Source: Bretschneidera sinensis (Eukaryota > Streptophyta > Magnoliopsida > Brassicales > Akaniaceae). Taken from it: 64,000 nt of DNA. Positions 10,579-23,021 of the stretch are shown here, piece by piece. Below the pieces are notes generated by a model, which was given only the letters and a program-made list of their open reading frames with translations, made no database searches and was not told the DNA's origin. The stretch covers positions 104,562,400-104,626,399 of the forward strand of contig CM043700.1 of the NCBI GenBank assembly GCA_023935145.1, in the 5' to 3' direction. Each line of letters opens with the position of its first letter. Position 1 is the first letter of the stretch. The position numbers and the translations under genes are program-made.

Positions 10579-13082
10579 TCATCGTGTCTCACCGCTATTT
10601 GTTGAATTTTTTGCGTATGATGTTGATATTTGTGCTCTCAAACTATTTATCTCTTCAGCATAGGTCCCATGGGCACCCATCTCATTCCTTATTTGAGCTG
10701 AAAGTCCAAACACAGCAGATGGTGTAACTCCAAAACCCTGACCTCTGACACGACCGGAACTCTTCTCACCCATAAGTTCGGTGAAGACTTCATTTTGTAT
10801 TGCAAAATTATTGCTAGCATCAGAGGATCCTGAAGCTGCAACAAGTTCAGCAACACGAGCTTCAGCTGTCACCTACAATTAAGAAACAATAAAAATTAAA
10901 CTCCGCCGAATATTTAGTAGCTAATAACAGCGCAATATACATAAAACAAAATGTGTTTATCATATTTTATAGAAAAACGGGCAGAATTTCCCCTATTTTT
11001 TCATAAAACCTCCTGCAAAAGAAAAACAAATATACAATCCAATCAATGTACCTAATTTAGACAAAATGTGCAAAGAAACAAAGTATCATCTATGCTCGCC
11101 GGTGGTCACCACCATACAAAATCATCCCACTTTTATCAGCACAACTCCAAAAGTGTAACTAGGATATCATTTTTACCTTCAAAGCATAAAATTTTCACCA
11201 TACAATTAAGCTTCCTTTGTTTAGTACATAAAATCTTCACCATACATAAAATTTGTTTAGTACTAATCTAGTTCGGAAAAAAATGAAAAACATGATCAAG
11301 TTCCCAACCTCACCTGCTGCCAATCAAACACATTTACTGATCTAAAATTTAGATCTATATCTAATCAGTAATTAAAGAAAGAACTATTGATCATTAAGGC
11401 TATGCATAAAACGGATCATATTTCAAACACAGCTCTAATATATATGTCAGGATCGCATTGCCCAACAGATTAATCCTAAAGGCACAAGAACCAGACAAAT
11501 GTATTCCAAAGGCACCAAGCGAGCGCTACATGTGTACACAACAAAAGAACCATTTACAAAAACAAGAGAGTATGTCAATGAAGTCTATGAAGTCATCCTC
11601 ATTTAAAAAAAATAATAACATCAAACTTTTGGGTCAAATATTTTATCACCCTCCATTGATGAAAGCTATATATTTCTTAACTTAATTGAAGGCTCTCTTA
11701 TTTCTTTCAGTCCACATCAAGTGAAAATAGTAAGGAATAAAAAAAAAATTAGGCTTTTTCCCTATTTTTAAAGATGTTCAACTTACCATAAATTGTCATG
11801 ATGCATCATCAATAAAAGTTCCATCCTTGCGTTTATGAGTTTCAACAAAAAAACTCTACGCGCCCGGGCTCATTCCCATGTGTCATCTCCTACCATGTAT
11901 GGAAAGATATCAAATTGTGACAGTGACATCTTAAATGAAAGATTGGATTAATAAAGCAAATTAACTCACATATTCATCCCGTCGTCTAGCAAAACTCTTT
12001 GAACCAGACGTGTGAGGACATTGTTGTCTTTCACATGCTGCTGTCCCTATAGTCAAATATTTCTACACCAATAATAAACCAATTGAATAATCAGTCATTA
12101 ATAGAAAAATAGAAACAATGAGAATCCAAATGAACATTATTGTCTTAAAACAACCTCACTCTGGTCAGAAAACCAATAGTTCACCAGTTGCTTCTACTGG
12201 TCTTGATCTACGCCTTTTGGAACATCATTGCTCAAAACTTGTTGTTTCGTTTTGTTCCTCACATAGTCCCTTTTCAGCACATATCGGTAGTCCCTCCATT
12301 TTTTCCCTATCATCCTCAACAAAATGTTGTCTATCGCTTCAATCGTAGGGTTATAGAACTTCCTCTACCGCACAGAAAGGAATTAGATGTCAAATAAGCA
12401 TTATTGGTGTTAGGGATTATGCATGTACAACACCACGAATAAACAAAAAAAAAAAGAGAGATTGGAGGCAATCAATGGTTATTAAGCTGTTACTTACCTG
12501 AATCAATATAACAAGGTCCTTCTTGTAGCTAGAAGGGACCTACTTCCAATCCGTGTAATTAAGCGGACAAAGGTTCCCTTTCCTCGCTACCTTGCCCAAC
12601 CAACTACTTAACATTTGGCCACCTTTCTTAATAGGTTGATGACGTGCATTGAAGTGGACCACAATTTTTTCCCCACATTCAAGGGACCACACTTGTGAAG
12701 TTCTCAAGACACGTGTCTGCTTCCTCACTCTCCCTTCAGAATCTATACATTGAAAACATGAATTATATAATTAGTATAACAATGTGGTATCGAACTGGTT
12801 ATATATAGAATGTATTCTAATACATAAATTACCAATTATCTCGTATTGTTCACTATCATTGTGATCACTTCCCGATGTTATTGGATCGGTCTCAGAATCA
12901 GTTTGCGTGTTATGATCATCATCAAAGTGATAGTCATGCTCATGGTGAATATCTTCTTGATGGTGTGAAGACTCAGTTGCATACTGGTTTGACATGTTAT
13001 CTCTAACCGATGGAGGGATATTTTTTGACCTATACATCTTGCAATCTGTAGAGATAAAAACATTAAAATGATTATATCTCAC
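10579..13082 (-). pseudogene. Transposase_24 (Ptta/En/Spm) gene of the CACTA, decayed
   Basis: On the minus strand an acidic His/Asp-rich N-terminus (13050-12830) is followed by an exon with VVHFNARHQPIKKGGQ and LSSWLGKVARKG (12728-12500). Next comes GKKWRDYRYVLKRDY (about 12310-12270), then a GSKSFARRRDE segment (about 12010-11970), then VEFFVETHKRKDG (about 11870-11820), and finally a C-terminal exon with FTELMGEKSSGRVRGQGFGV (10872-10579). This order is typical of the family, whose En/Spm counterpart binds the subterminal repeats. In-frame stops near 12390 and 12205, and one after DDAS, indicate decay. Exon limits are approximate, and a donor GTAAGT follows the 12500 exon. Confidence 0.75.
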
Positions 13083-13486
13083 ACTACCAAAAATACATTA
13101 AAAGTTAACAAGAATTAGAAGAACCACACCTGAAAGATAGGAATGGTCAAGGAGTCACAGCAAATGCAGCAATCAATAACTTCTGAGTACCTGAGAAGTT
13201 ATGAACAAATAAATGATTCAAATTGGATTTAAAGAACAAACAATAATCAATGATACAACCAAAATAGAAATTTACGACAGTCTAAAGTAGCATTCCACAA
13301 ACTGTACAAAAAAAAATTCAGGACTCTTGTTAAGTGTGAAACAAAGCAACGGTTACCCGATAGATTACAATAAAACCTTACAAAACTCATTGACACACAT
13401 GTCCATCACATAAATACACATCCAAATATAATTACATGGAAATGCACATAAGATTAGTTGGTATCTTCATCAATGTCCATCCTAGC

Positions 13487-16400
13487 CTAAGTTGAGATAC
13501 AATCTAATTGATCGGCTACCACTACATTAGAAAGCATGCACTGATTGTAAGTGTCGTCATCTTCGTCCTGCCTTTTTCCCCCCATTTCATATAGGTCCCT
13601 TGGCTTCGTGATCACAACATGATACCATTCCTTCATTGTTGGGTCTTGCACATAAAACACTTGCTTCGTTTGAGATGAAAGGACGAACGGGTCATCCTTC
13701 AATAACTGACCAGTGTGTATAAACCTATTCAAGTTCACAAGAATGCAACCACTTGCATCTTTCTTTAAACCCCTGGGTGAATTAATATCCACCCAATCAA
13801 AACAGAACAACACAATCTTAAATGTCCCATAGTAATCCAGCTCGATGATATCGTTGAGCACACCATAATACATTTTATCATCCGCTTTAACCATCACTCC
13901 TGAATTTTGAGATCGTCTACACCTCTCACGTTCCTTTGTGTGGAATTTAAAGCTGTTGATGTTGAATCCATTGAATCTCCTAATAACATTATTCGGACCT
14001 CGAGCAAAGGCAATTAGTTCATCTGAATAATTGTTATCCACCATCCATGGCACCTAAACATTTTCCAACAATTAATATGAGACAACAACATTCAATGTTT
14101 TATTTATAACACTTATAGAAATCGAAGACTCTTGTTATTATGCCTAACCTGCCTTATAAGCCATGAGGGAAATTTCTCAACCAACTACTTTTGTTCGAGG
14201 CTTTGTATAAGTCGATTGGAACGGTTGGTTAGCCTTTGAGCAGCCAAAAATGAGCTGCAATAATTGATGTTTTTATGTAACTGTTAGCCATCACAGTGCT
14301 AACAACAAGTAATAAAAACTCAATTTAAACACATGATATCATATTAAGTTCCTTTATTGATACTAACCTACGAAGGTCAGAAAGTTTATCATTATGGAGC
14401 AACACATAACGATGTGCTTGAGCCAATGACATGTCATCGAGCTCAACACTCACAATCTTTCCCATTATCCGTCCACCAGAGGAAAACATGTATTCATCCG
14501 GAAAATTTACAGTATCATTGTTCCTTTGGGGACGGTTGAATCTTGTCTCTACACCTTTGAAGTATTGGGAGCAATATGTTAAACACTCTTCCCCATTGTA
14601 CCCTTCAGCAATTGACCCCCCGGGTCAACTTCTATTACGTACGTAAGATTTCAAGCGCACTAAATACCTTGCGAAGCCAAAAATTTAAAGATTAATTAAG
14701 TATCCAATATATAACAAAAAAAAACAAAGTGCACAAATTAGCTTTGAACATCTAACCTCTCAACAGGATACATCCACCTGTAGTGTATGGGACCCCCAAG
14801 TCTAGCCTCGGAGGCTAAGTGAACGATAAGATGAACCATAATGGTAAAAAAACCCGGGGGAAATATTTTCTCTAAATGGCAAAGTGTCAAAGCAACACGC
14901 GACTCCAATAAGTCAAGCTCATGAGGATCAAGGGCTTTAGAGCGTAAAGCTTTGAAAAATGATGATAACTCAGACACAACTGCTAGAACATGTCTAGGCA
15001 AAGATGTTCTTAAGGCAATTGGAAGGATTTCTTGCATCAATATGTGACCGTCATGATTCTTTAAGTTTAACAGCTTACGATCCTTTAGGTTGACACATCT
15101 CAAGATGTTTGATGCACACCCATCAGGAACTTTAAGATTTGCCAAAACTGTCAAGAAATTCTGCTTCTCCTTCGTGGATATAGTGTAGCATGCTGGAGGC
15201 GAGTGATCTTTTCCATTAGGAAGAACAACTAAATGGAGGTCTTTCCTAATACTAATTTCCTCGAGATCACGGCATGCCTTCTTATTAACTTTAGTTTTAC
15301 CATCTATATTCAATATTGTTCCAATCAAATTATCACATACATTCTTCTTTATATGCATCACATCTAAATTATGACGTAATAGATTGTCTTTCCAATATGG
15401 TAACTCAAAAAAAATGCTTCTTTTTTTCCACACCATATCTACAACTCCTTCATCCATGGGAATACCCTCATATCAAAATTTTCAAGAAATTCGTCCACAC
15501 CATCAAAAAGGTTATCACCTTCATCCACTAGCACTTGCCTCGTAGAGACACCAACATCCTCTCTTGCCCTCTTCTTAGAAAGCTTCGAGGTTTTACCATA
15601 GCTATAGTTTCCACCCTCTAGTTGTCTTAAAACATCGTGCCCAGACGGTGGAACAGGAGCAGATCCCAACTCTATGGTGCCATCAAACTGATCATTTTGA
15701 AAACGAAACTCATGGTTTTCTGCTAACCATCGATGATGACCCATATAGCAAAACTTTCCCCCGTGCTTTAACCATACAGAATGCGTAGATTCCCCACAAC
15801 ATGGACAATCAACCCACCCCTTGGTGCTCCAACCAGATAAGTTTGCATAGGCTGGAATATCATTAATGGTCCAAAGAAGAGAAGCGCGAAGCTTAAAGCT
15901 TTGATTGGTGGACGCATCAAACGCATCAACACCATCCCATAATTGTTTCAACTCTTCAATTAGAGACTGCAAAAAGATATCAATATCATTATCGGGGCTT
16001 CTCTCACCAGGAATCACCATTGAAAGGATGAAGGATGTTTGCTTCATGCAAAGCCACGGTGGCAAGTTGTATGGGACCAAAAGAACGAGCCATGTGCTAT
16101 AGGTTGAACTCATTGTTCGAAAGGGATTGAACTCGTCACTAGCTAAGCCAAGCCTAACACTCTGAGGATCAACTGCAAAATCGGGATACAATCTATCCAA
16201 TTCTTTCCAGGCTAATCCATCAGCAGGGTGTCTTAAAATCGCATCCTTTGTCCTATCTTTGTCATGCCATCTCATCAATGAAGCCGTTTTAGATGACATA
16301 TATATCCTTTTCAATCTCGGTATTAGCGAAAAATAACACAATACCTTAGCTGCCTTTTTCTTTTTCGATTGACCATCCATCTCATTCAACGGATCCTCAT

Positions 16401-17247
16401 CATCAACTGTGTTTTTTACCCACCGTGCCACGCCACACGCATGACAAAATTCATCATTCAAATGCTCACCCCAATACAGTGTGCAGTCATTACGACAAAC
16501 ATGAATCTTCTCATACCCAAGACCCAATCCTTTGATAATCTTCATGGCTTCATAATAATTTGATGGCAATGGTGCACACATCGGAAATGCCATGTTGATA
16601 AACTCAAGCAACATAGTCAGAGATTTGCCAGACCACCCATTCAAACATTTGAGGTGTAGTAAATATAACATGAAACTTAACTTTGTGAAATTCTGACAAC
16701 CCAGATAAAGTTCAGTATCGTAATCTTTCATCAAGTTACGATACTACGTCATCTCGTCAATAGCATAACGAACTGGATGTTCGACATCTGAAGGATCACC
16801 ACAATTATTGAACTCAACCCCACAATAAGCCTGTTGCTCTTCACCATGCTCATTTGAAGATCCCACTTCTATTCCTAAACGTAACGGTTCATTGATTGAG
16901 TTTTCACAAGTAACCTGGAAGGCACCTCGGATCAAACCCAACACGCTATCTCGTCCCATGAAGCTACCTGGAACACTAGTGGGTTGTGAACTAGTGTGAG
17001 TGTGGTCTATACGAGAGACTTTTTCCCTATGAAAAACCCACTCGGTGTAACCGAGACTAAACCCATTATACAATATATGCTCCTGAACAATTTCTGGTTC
17101 GAATGAATAACAATTACCACATCTCCTACATGGACAAACAATACTACCACGAGCACAAGCTTTTTGACACGTAAATTTAATGAAGTTTGCAACACCATCC
17201 ATATAGGCTTTACTCGACCTCGGTTTATCTATCCAACTTTTATCCAT
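13487..17247 (-). pseudogene. Tnp2-type transposase gene of the CACTA (Transpos_assoc, Transposase_21, DUF4218, DUF4216)
   Basis: The start is MDKSWIDKPRSS at 17247. The transposase-associated domain has Cys residues in CPCRRCGNC. The same frame continues through a single TAG (16744-16746) into the Transposase_21 core, which includes LMRWHDKDRTKDAILRHPAD, the DEFNPF block and GWVDCPCCGE. A frameshift near 15440-15457 moves to the frame holding FFELPYWKDN and LRHNLDVMHIKKNVC. DUF4218 follows across an intron (donor at 14756, acceptor at 14668-14669) and includes an in-frame TGA before PGGSIAEGY. DUF4216 is at 14053-13487 (DWVDINSPRGLKKD). The protein would cut and rejoin the CACTA ends. It is broken by at least one frameshift and three stops. 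Confidence 0.9.
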
Positions 17248-18145
17248 TTTTAGATGACGCTAATAGACTTTCCTAAAACAATTTTAATCAAGTCAGTATT
17301 GTAATATTTTTGGCAAAACAATGCATAATCACAAACTTGGATTTGATTGGTAAGTGGATGAAATGAAATTGATAACAACAAAGAAAAATATAATCTATCA
17401 TATATGTGTGCACTCATATTTAAAAGAGCCCAACTGTAACTAGTTTAGTTGACAACTTTTCAATAAATAATAAAATTTAAAAAATAATTCATGTGGGCCA
17501 TAATTCATGGGCTTTGTAATTTAATTTTAAAAAATAATTGATTACACAATAAATGAGATTTGATCTTTGATGACAGTCTGACACCACAACTCATATACAA
17601 GTAAATTTTGACGATTTGTAAATGTATTTTACAATATGAAAATGCCAAACAAAATTGAAAACAAAACAAATGAAATGGATATATATACTGGAAACAGCAA
17701 ACTTGGATTACGTTGATTTGTTAGTATTTATTCCCTTTCGAGTTTGCATAATCAGCTATTTTGCAGTTATTTGTTAGTATTTATTCTCTTTCTGGAATAC
17801 CTACAATGTTTGATGTGAGTTGATTTTCTATGATAGAATTTCTTACTTATGGTACTAGTAGTGCCAACCTATATATGCTACTATTTCAATAAAAAAGAAT
17901 TCAAATTTGGAAAAAATTTATGAAGCTAGAAAAGTTTGTGAAAATATAGGAGCTTTATTTCAATGACATTGTACCTGTGGTTTTTGTATTTCTACATTAA
18001 TTTGAAAAGGAAGCTGAAGTTTTACTCTAAGGAGGATTTTTACAATCATCTTCGAGCATACTCATGTTTTGTCCTTATACAAATTAGTTGATTTATTAGT
18101 GATGATCATCTCATAGTGGATATCTCTCTCCAATGTAGTTACCTA

Positions 18146-18198
<53 letters not shown>

Positions 18199-19540
18199 AA
18201 CAACATGTGTATATTAATTGAACTTCATGGTGAATCTAGTATCACTGTTTGTTTTAACATGCATTGCTTTTCCAGTTCTTGGATTGTATCTCTCTCCAAA
18301 GCAGTTACCTAATATTGTTGGCCTCCTTTGTTGATAACTATAGTTGATCAATGGAAATTGGTTTTGTTTAATTTTTCAAAAAGTCTGTGATCTTTCTGAT
18401 CGTGGATTCCTTTTTTAGGTTGTAAATGTTTTGAGCTCTCATATCTTCTTGAGTTGTTATATAAAAGTGGGAAAAAGTCCAGTTCTTTTTTGTTTTTACA
18501 TGTGTGTAGTGGGTACTTTTTATGATTTCGTTTGTAATCCCCTCCCTCTTTCAGATTAGTTTATACCTCCAATTTAATTCTTGTTTGCTTCTCCTAATAT
18601 AATCTACTGTTGAATTCAACTACTTCTGTTGCTGATATATTAGTTTTAGCTCTTTAATAACTAGCATAGATTTTATAGATGAGTTTATTAGTTCATACAT
18701 ATTTTAATTGATAACAGCATACTGTGTTTTCTTGTCAGATCGATTTTAATGAAATTAGATTATGCAAACCTTTTATTTTTGGTATTTTGGAACGGAAATA
18801 ACTGCAAATTAGTGGATCAAGTCTAAGTAAGTCAAACCAATGAAATGGATATATACTGGAAACAGTAAACTTGGAAAAACAAAAACACTTAAGAGGTACA
18901 AATCTGCCCCTATTTTTGCATATTCAGTAAACAACAAACTTGGAAAAAAAAAACATAAAATTAAATGTTTTCAAGCAAAACAGCAGTAACCTTGAAGTAA
19001 GATGGGAGAAGCAGAAATCATAAAAACATAATAATGACCGAAAATCTCACAATTACAATAAGTTATTGTTTGGATTCACATCCCAGTGAATACACAAACA
19101 ACATCTGCATGAAACATTCAGGAACATAACAATGCATGAAACGTCAATATATTTTCACTGAAAACCAATGAAGAGGAGTTTATCTCAAAGACTCATTGAC
19201 AAAACTTAGAAATCCAACAAAAGAAATACATTTAAATGTGTATAAATAGGGAGTTAAGAGAGGTACAGAAGAGTTTACCAAAAAATTGAGGAGGAAACAG
19301 TGGTGGCTGATGTTGGACTCTTCCTTCACGCCAACAATGAGAAAAATATAACTAAAATTTCTAAGAGAGAGAGAGGGAAGCGAGAAAGTGAAACCGAGAG
19401 AGAGTAGAGGGAAAATTTTTGGGGAGAGAGATCGGTTTCTGGAAGATTTTTGGAAGATTTTTGGGGAGAACGGCACGGGCACAGGTGCGGGCAGAAGGAA
19501 AATTTTGGGGGAAAAATTTTTGGCGCAATATAATATATAT
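17248..19540. other. CACTA noncoding region upstream of the transposase gene
   Basis: AT-rich DNA lies between the Tnp2 start and the right terminus. No coding region was recognised. It contains a (TA)n microsatellite at 18147-18192 and repeated phrases such as ATGAAATGGATATATACTGG (near 17670 and 18840). The promoter of the minus-strand transposase gene presumably lies here, but no specific element is identifiable. Confidence 0.55.
18147..18192. repeat. (TA)n microsatellite
   Basis: An uninterrupted alternating TA run of about 46 bp is followed by ACACACAAAC. Confidence 0.95.
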
Positions 19541-19544
19541 TGGA

Positions 19545-19690
19545 AATTACCGGCGCTTGAAAGTGCCGGAATATGCAGCTGGACAAATACCGGCGCTTAT
19601 CCTTTGTATATTGCGGCGCTTCTTGAATCGCCACAAAACAAGCGCCGGCGACAGTTAAATTGCGGCGTTTATGGAAAATGCCGGCGTATA
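19545..19690. repeat. CACTA subterminal repeats, right side
   Basis: Several ACCGGCGCTT, GCCGGAATATG and GCGGCGCTTC motifs match the left subterminal array in type. They lie directly inside the right terminal repeat. Confidence 0.85.
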
Positions 19691-19932
19691 TTAATTCTAT
19701 TGTAGTGCATATGTGTCAAAATCATTTGCCTTATACATAGTATTTATGATAGAATTGTAAGTAAGAAGACAGCTTTATCCAGAGTTCCTGTGGTGGGTAG
19801 TTGAGTACGCTGGTAAAAAAATATTACTATCTTTCTTATTCTTCTGAGAACTGCAGTTAGGCCTATCTCCATCAGTCTTTTGTCTTAACTGGAAGTTCAA
19901 TCTACCTCATTCCAGTATGTGTTGTTTATCAG

Positions 19933-20126
19933 GTGGCTCTTCCCTATCCAGAGCCTCTAATTCAATTTGCCCTTGTTTGTGGTAACCGTTCTGGGCCTGC
20001 CCCTCGGTGCTATTCACCTGGGAACATTGATAAAGAGCTAATGGAGGCAGCCCAAGGTTTCTTAAGTGGTGGACTTATTATTGATTTTCAAGCCAAGGTT
20101 GCATCAATCAGTAAGATCCTCAAATG
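19933..20126 (+). pseudogene. host exon 5: DUF547, C-terminal half
   Basis: The exon reads VALPYPEPLIQFALVCGNRS, then GPAPRCYSPGNIDKELMEAA and ASISKILK. The acceptor ATCAG ends at 19932 and the donor GTAAGC starts at 20127, splitting the Trp codon. No lesions are present. This is the conserved Cys-Gly-Ser-Pro part of DUF547. Confidence 0.88.
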
Positions 20127-20413
20127 GTAAGCAATTCTAAGAGAGCCTTTGATGCTTCCATTTATTTTTCTTTCCAGAGAACTTTACTGTGTTTACTACC
20201 AATGAAGTTATAATTTAGCAATGGATGAAAAAATATCAAGATCCTGCTCATTACATTTTAGTGGAGCCTAGATTGGAATTATATAAAAGAAACACACATC
20301 ACCTTTGAGTGAAGCAATATTTACTTGAGATTATTATTAGAATATTGTTGGTGCATGTAATAACTAACTTCATATTCTGTTGTTTGATATCTATTTCTTA
20401 AATTACTGCACAG

Positions 20414-20558
20414 GTTTAGTGTGGATTTTGGCAAGAATGAGGTGGAGGTACTGAAGCATGCCTTAAACTACTTGGAGCAGACCCATTCTGAAGCGTTTTT
20501 AGAGTTGCTTGCCAATGTTCAGTTGAAGGTCATATATCAGCCTTATGATTGGGAATAG
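20414..20558 (+). pseudogene. host exon 6: C-terminus and stop
   Basis: The exon continues the split Trp codon with FSVDFGKNEVEVLKHALNYL and ends VIYQPYDWE-stop, with TAG at 20556-20558. The C-terminal YQPYDW is the usual end of the DUF547 family. The acceptor CACAG is at 20409-20413. The frame is intact. Confidence 0.88.
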
Positions 20559-22671
20559 AATTACTAGTGTTGGCCTTAGATTTTTATATTCATATACATG
20601 TTCATACAGTTTCCATTGATATACAAAATTTGCATGAGGGAAGTGCTGATTACTATGACAAAAACTTTGAATAACTTTGAATTTTTGCACCATTGGAGTT
20701 TCTGCATTGATAGACTTATATTGGAGAGAGAACGACTTTCCTGATCTCTTTAGCAGGATTTCAGACAAGAAAGAAAGAGCTTTGAGTGGAAATAACTTCC
20801 CAGCCATATCTCTATTTCCTTCTTGTTGTAGCAATGATAGAAGTTTTATACTAGTAAAATTAATGCAGATTATATGTTTCCCAGTGATGTGACTAAAATA
20901 ATATGATCCAATGAGAACCGAACACATGGCCAATCACTTCAGAGTAGTGAAGTGACCAAATCTATTTTGATTAGGATAGAGTGCATGTTACTATAAGACT
21001 AGACACCCTGACATGAAAACTCATACAGAGGTCATTTTTCACATGCAAATGTCATTCTCTGTAACGCTCAAGGCGCATGAGTTACATCCCAATTGTGTCC
21101 CATTTCGAAAGGTCAAACAAAGAATTTATTAACGTCTATGTAAAGAGACTCTCATTTTTTAGGAAAACATATGAGGAGATAAGGATATAGAAAAAGCCAA
21201 GAATACATATAAAAACATGAATACATATAGAGGCACACAGTAAGAGGTAAAATTAGAGAAAAATAAAACATACAACGAATAAAAAGAATTACTTTAGTTC
21301 TCTCTTTGTCCCAAATATTCATTTACTTCGATATAATTATCTCCTCTACTCCTCTTTAAGAGTAACTAGTGACTTCATTATCGAAGGGTAATTACTGGAA
21401 CACAACACTTTAAGAGACTTCTTTTGTAAGTATTTGTACATCTCAAGCACGGAAGAGACACTCCACTTTGAGGTTTTCCCATCCAGACCGACCCCGAGTA
21501 ACAGTTCATTGAAAGTCATCAAAGACCGGATATCATTCATCATCTTTTTTGACATCAACGGCCAAACTGAGTAAGATCTCTTGGCCCCATAGCTTTCTCT
21601 GTACTGGCAAATGAGTTAAGTAATAAACCAAACAACATGGATCTCAAGACTTGAATCGTGCTCGGGCTTTAGAGACTGGCAATTCTAATTGCGATCTTTA
21701 TCATACTTATTTAAGTCAAAATTTCGAAGAGAAATTTATATGGAGTAATTAAGAATGCTAGCTGTCTAGAAAAAAATCTACAGACAAGTGTAAGGATTAA
21801 GAGTAAAGATGGTTGTGAAATAGTGATAATTAATTCTCAGCAACGAAGTACATAATTTGTCAGATCGTTGCTATTTTAATACACTTTTTAAACACTCATT
21901 TAAGATATTTTGGAAACTAAATTAATAAATATCACTCAAGTTTTCAAACACTTATAACTGAGTTAATGTCAAATTGGGTGTTTGAGAGATGCGAATAACA
22001 ATTTTTATTCTTCGTCTCATTTAAAGTGGCAATAGTCCTTATTACTGAAATTTCCCTCCAACAGCAATCCACCCGGGGGGTCCAAGGAAAACACCGAAAA
22101 TCACAAACGTGTTAATTAAAAATATTTCAGTTTCTGCCTATCAAAGCCTAAGTTGCACTGTGCTTACCGACCAACTAACTTTGTAGGCAAAAAGACAAGA
22201 GTATCGAGATTGGAAAAGAAATAAATGAAAACTTAATCTTGTTGTTTGAGTAAAGTTTTATACCCATTCATTTTTTTGAACCATGGTTTGATTAAAGTTT
22301 GATAACCATTTATTTTTTCTTTTCACAAATTCAATCAAAGAAAAAACGACCTAGAGTCTATTTTTACTTTTACCAAGTGCCATATTTTCTATTTTTTAAC
22401 TTTTCTAACGAGAAGTGCATGCTATGGATCCATATGCCACTATAAAATTATAAAAAATTGTAAATTAAAGCCTATAGTACGTATAAAATTTTGATTATAA
22501 AGTGATACTCACCACATCTCAAAATTTAAAGAGTCCAAATCTTCTGATCTTGGTTTGCATAGTAACTTATTTATTTCGGTATCAGAGTTTCTAGTCTTGG
22601 TTTCGAGTACTGGGGATGTCATTCTTCGCATTTAGGCTTTCGTTTATTTGAGTTTCACGTGTGAAACCTTT
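20559..22671. other. host gene 3' flank and unassigned intergenic DNA
   Basis: No exon or transposon domain was recognised in this stretch. A minus-strand open frame of about 70 codons at 21346-21558 (NDIRSLMTFNELLLGVGLDG) has no recognised relative. The stretch ends abruptly where the truncated LTR of the next element begins. A perfect 7-bp-stem inverted repeat (GTTTCAC-GT-GTGAAAC) lies at about 22652-22667, next to that breakpoint. Confidence 0.5.
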
Positions 22672-22925
22672 AGTCCAAGTCCTCAGACATTGTAAGAAAG
22701 AAGAAAGAAAATTTTTATTAAAATATTTTCATGCATTTTATTATATTTATATATTGTTTCTGATACGAGAATGATGTTGTATCTCTTCAGAAAAGAGTTG
22801 AGGATTGGATGTAATTTTTAATTTGAGTTGATGTATTTTTATGTTGTTGCATATATGTGTCGTGCTGGGATGACAAAACATGAAGACACCATCTCGGAAG
22901 GGGCCAACCTGGGATGGATCGTTAT
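22672..22925 (+). repeat. 5' LTR remnant (last 254 bp)
   Basis: This matches the end of the 3' LTR (29615-29770 continuing at 34710-34795), including TCAGACATTGTAAGAA, GAAAAGAGTTGAGGA, GTTGCATATATGTGTCG and CCTGGGATGG. It ends GTTATA before the PBS. The first roughly 2 kb of the LTR is missing, so a deletion or rearrangement lies near 22671. Confidence 0.85.
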
Positions 22926-22930
22926 AATTT

Positions 22931-22942
22931 TGGTATCAGAGC
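22931..22942 (+). other. primer-binding site, initiator Met tRNA type
   Basis: TGGTATCAGAGC starts five bases after the LTR end. Confidence 0.9.
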
Positions 22943-23021
22943 ATTAGGTTTTATGATTCTGAAGACTGCAAAAAAAGTAAGAAACTGAAAGATTAAAATA
23001 AATTATATCTTAATGTTGAGT

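Larger units (their letters stand above)
9969..19707 (-). mobile_element. CACTA (En/Spm) DNA transposon, 9.7 kb
   Basis: The left end reads CACTACAAGATAAATTG and the right end reads TTCTATTGTAGTG, which are CACTACAA terminal inverted repeats. Both ends have CpG-rich subterminal repeats built on CGGCGCTT/AAGCGCCG. Inside, on the minus strand, are a Tnp2-type transposase region and a Transposase_24 (Ptta/En/Spm) region. The flanking triplets are TGT and CAT, so the usual 3-bp target duplication is not preserved. Because the coding strand is opposite to the host gene, any element transcript would be antisense to the host intron. Confidence 0.93.
4021..19932 (+). other. host intron 4, 15.9 kb, expanded by transposons
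   Basis: The intron starts GTAAGGTATT and ends TTATCAG. Its own sequence appears limited to 4021-4269, 9663-9968 and 19708-19932 (about 780 bp). The rest is a foldback element with a gypsy retrotransposon inside it and a CACTA transposon. The phase across the intron is preserved. Confidence 0.85.
530..20558 (+). pseudogene. glutaredoxin-DEP-DUF547 domain gene, multiply disrupted, with a TE-filled intron
   Basis: Six exons together spell the domain order of a conserved plant family (glutaredoxin, then DEP, then DUF547; Arabidopsis has several members annotated only as electron carrier/protein disulfide oxidoreductase). The molecular function of the family is not established. The glutaredoxin part has a CxxC motif (CQDC), the DEP part carries the FLSEDQYLER region, and the DUF547 part contains EEKLAFFINLYNMMTIHA. 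Lesions seen: an in-frame TAG at 944-946, frame changes near 1060, 1230-1240 and 1540-1546, a second in-frame TAG at 3348-3350, and two degraded splice junctions around 3333 and 3564. The last two exons read cleanly to a stop at 20556-20558. The fourth intron recognised is 15.9 kb because of transposons. I infer a decaying copy; clustered sequencing indels could mimic some lesions but not the nonsense changes. Confidence 0.8.

Noticed and set aside
12118..12397. Plus-strand open frames here
   Set aside because: They are the antisense of the Transposase_24 WRDYRYVLKRDY exon of the CACTA element.
9966..19710. 3-bp target duplication of the CACTA element
   Set aside because: The flanking triplets are TGT and CAT. 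Shifting the ends by a base does not give a match, so no duplication is claimed.
21346..21558. Minus-strand open frame of about 70 codons in the intergenic stretch
   Set aside because: No family resemblance, no clear start context and no neighbouring exons. The composition is ordinary for AT-rich noncoding DNA.
22576..22590. CGGTATCAGAG as a primer-binding site
   Set aside because: No LTR end precedes it and the following sequence is not a leader. It lies in the unassigned flank just before the truncated LTR, so it is probably chance or an unrecognisable relic.
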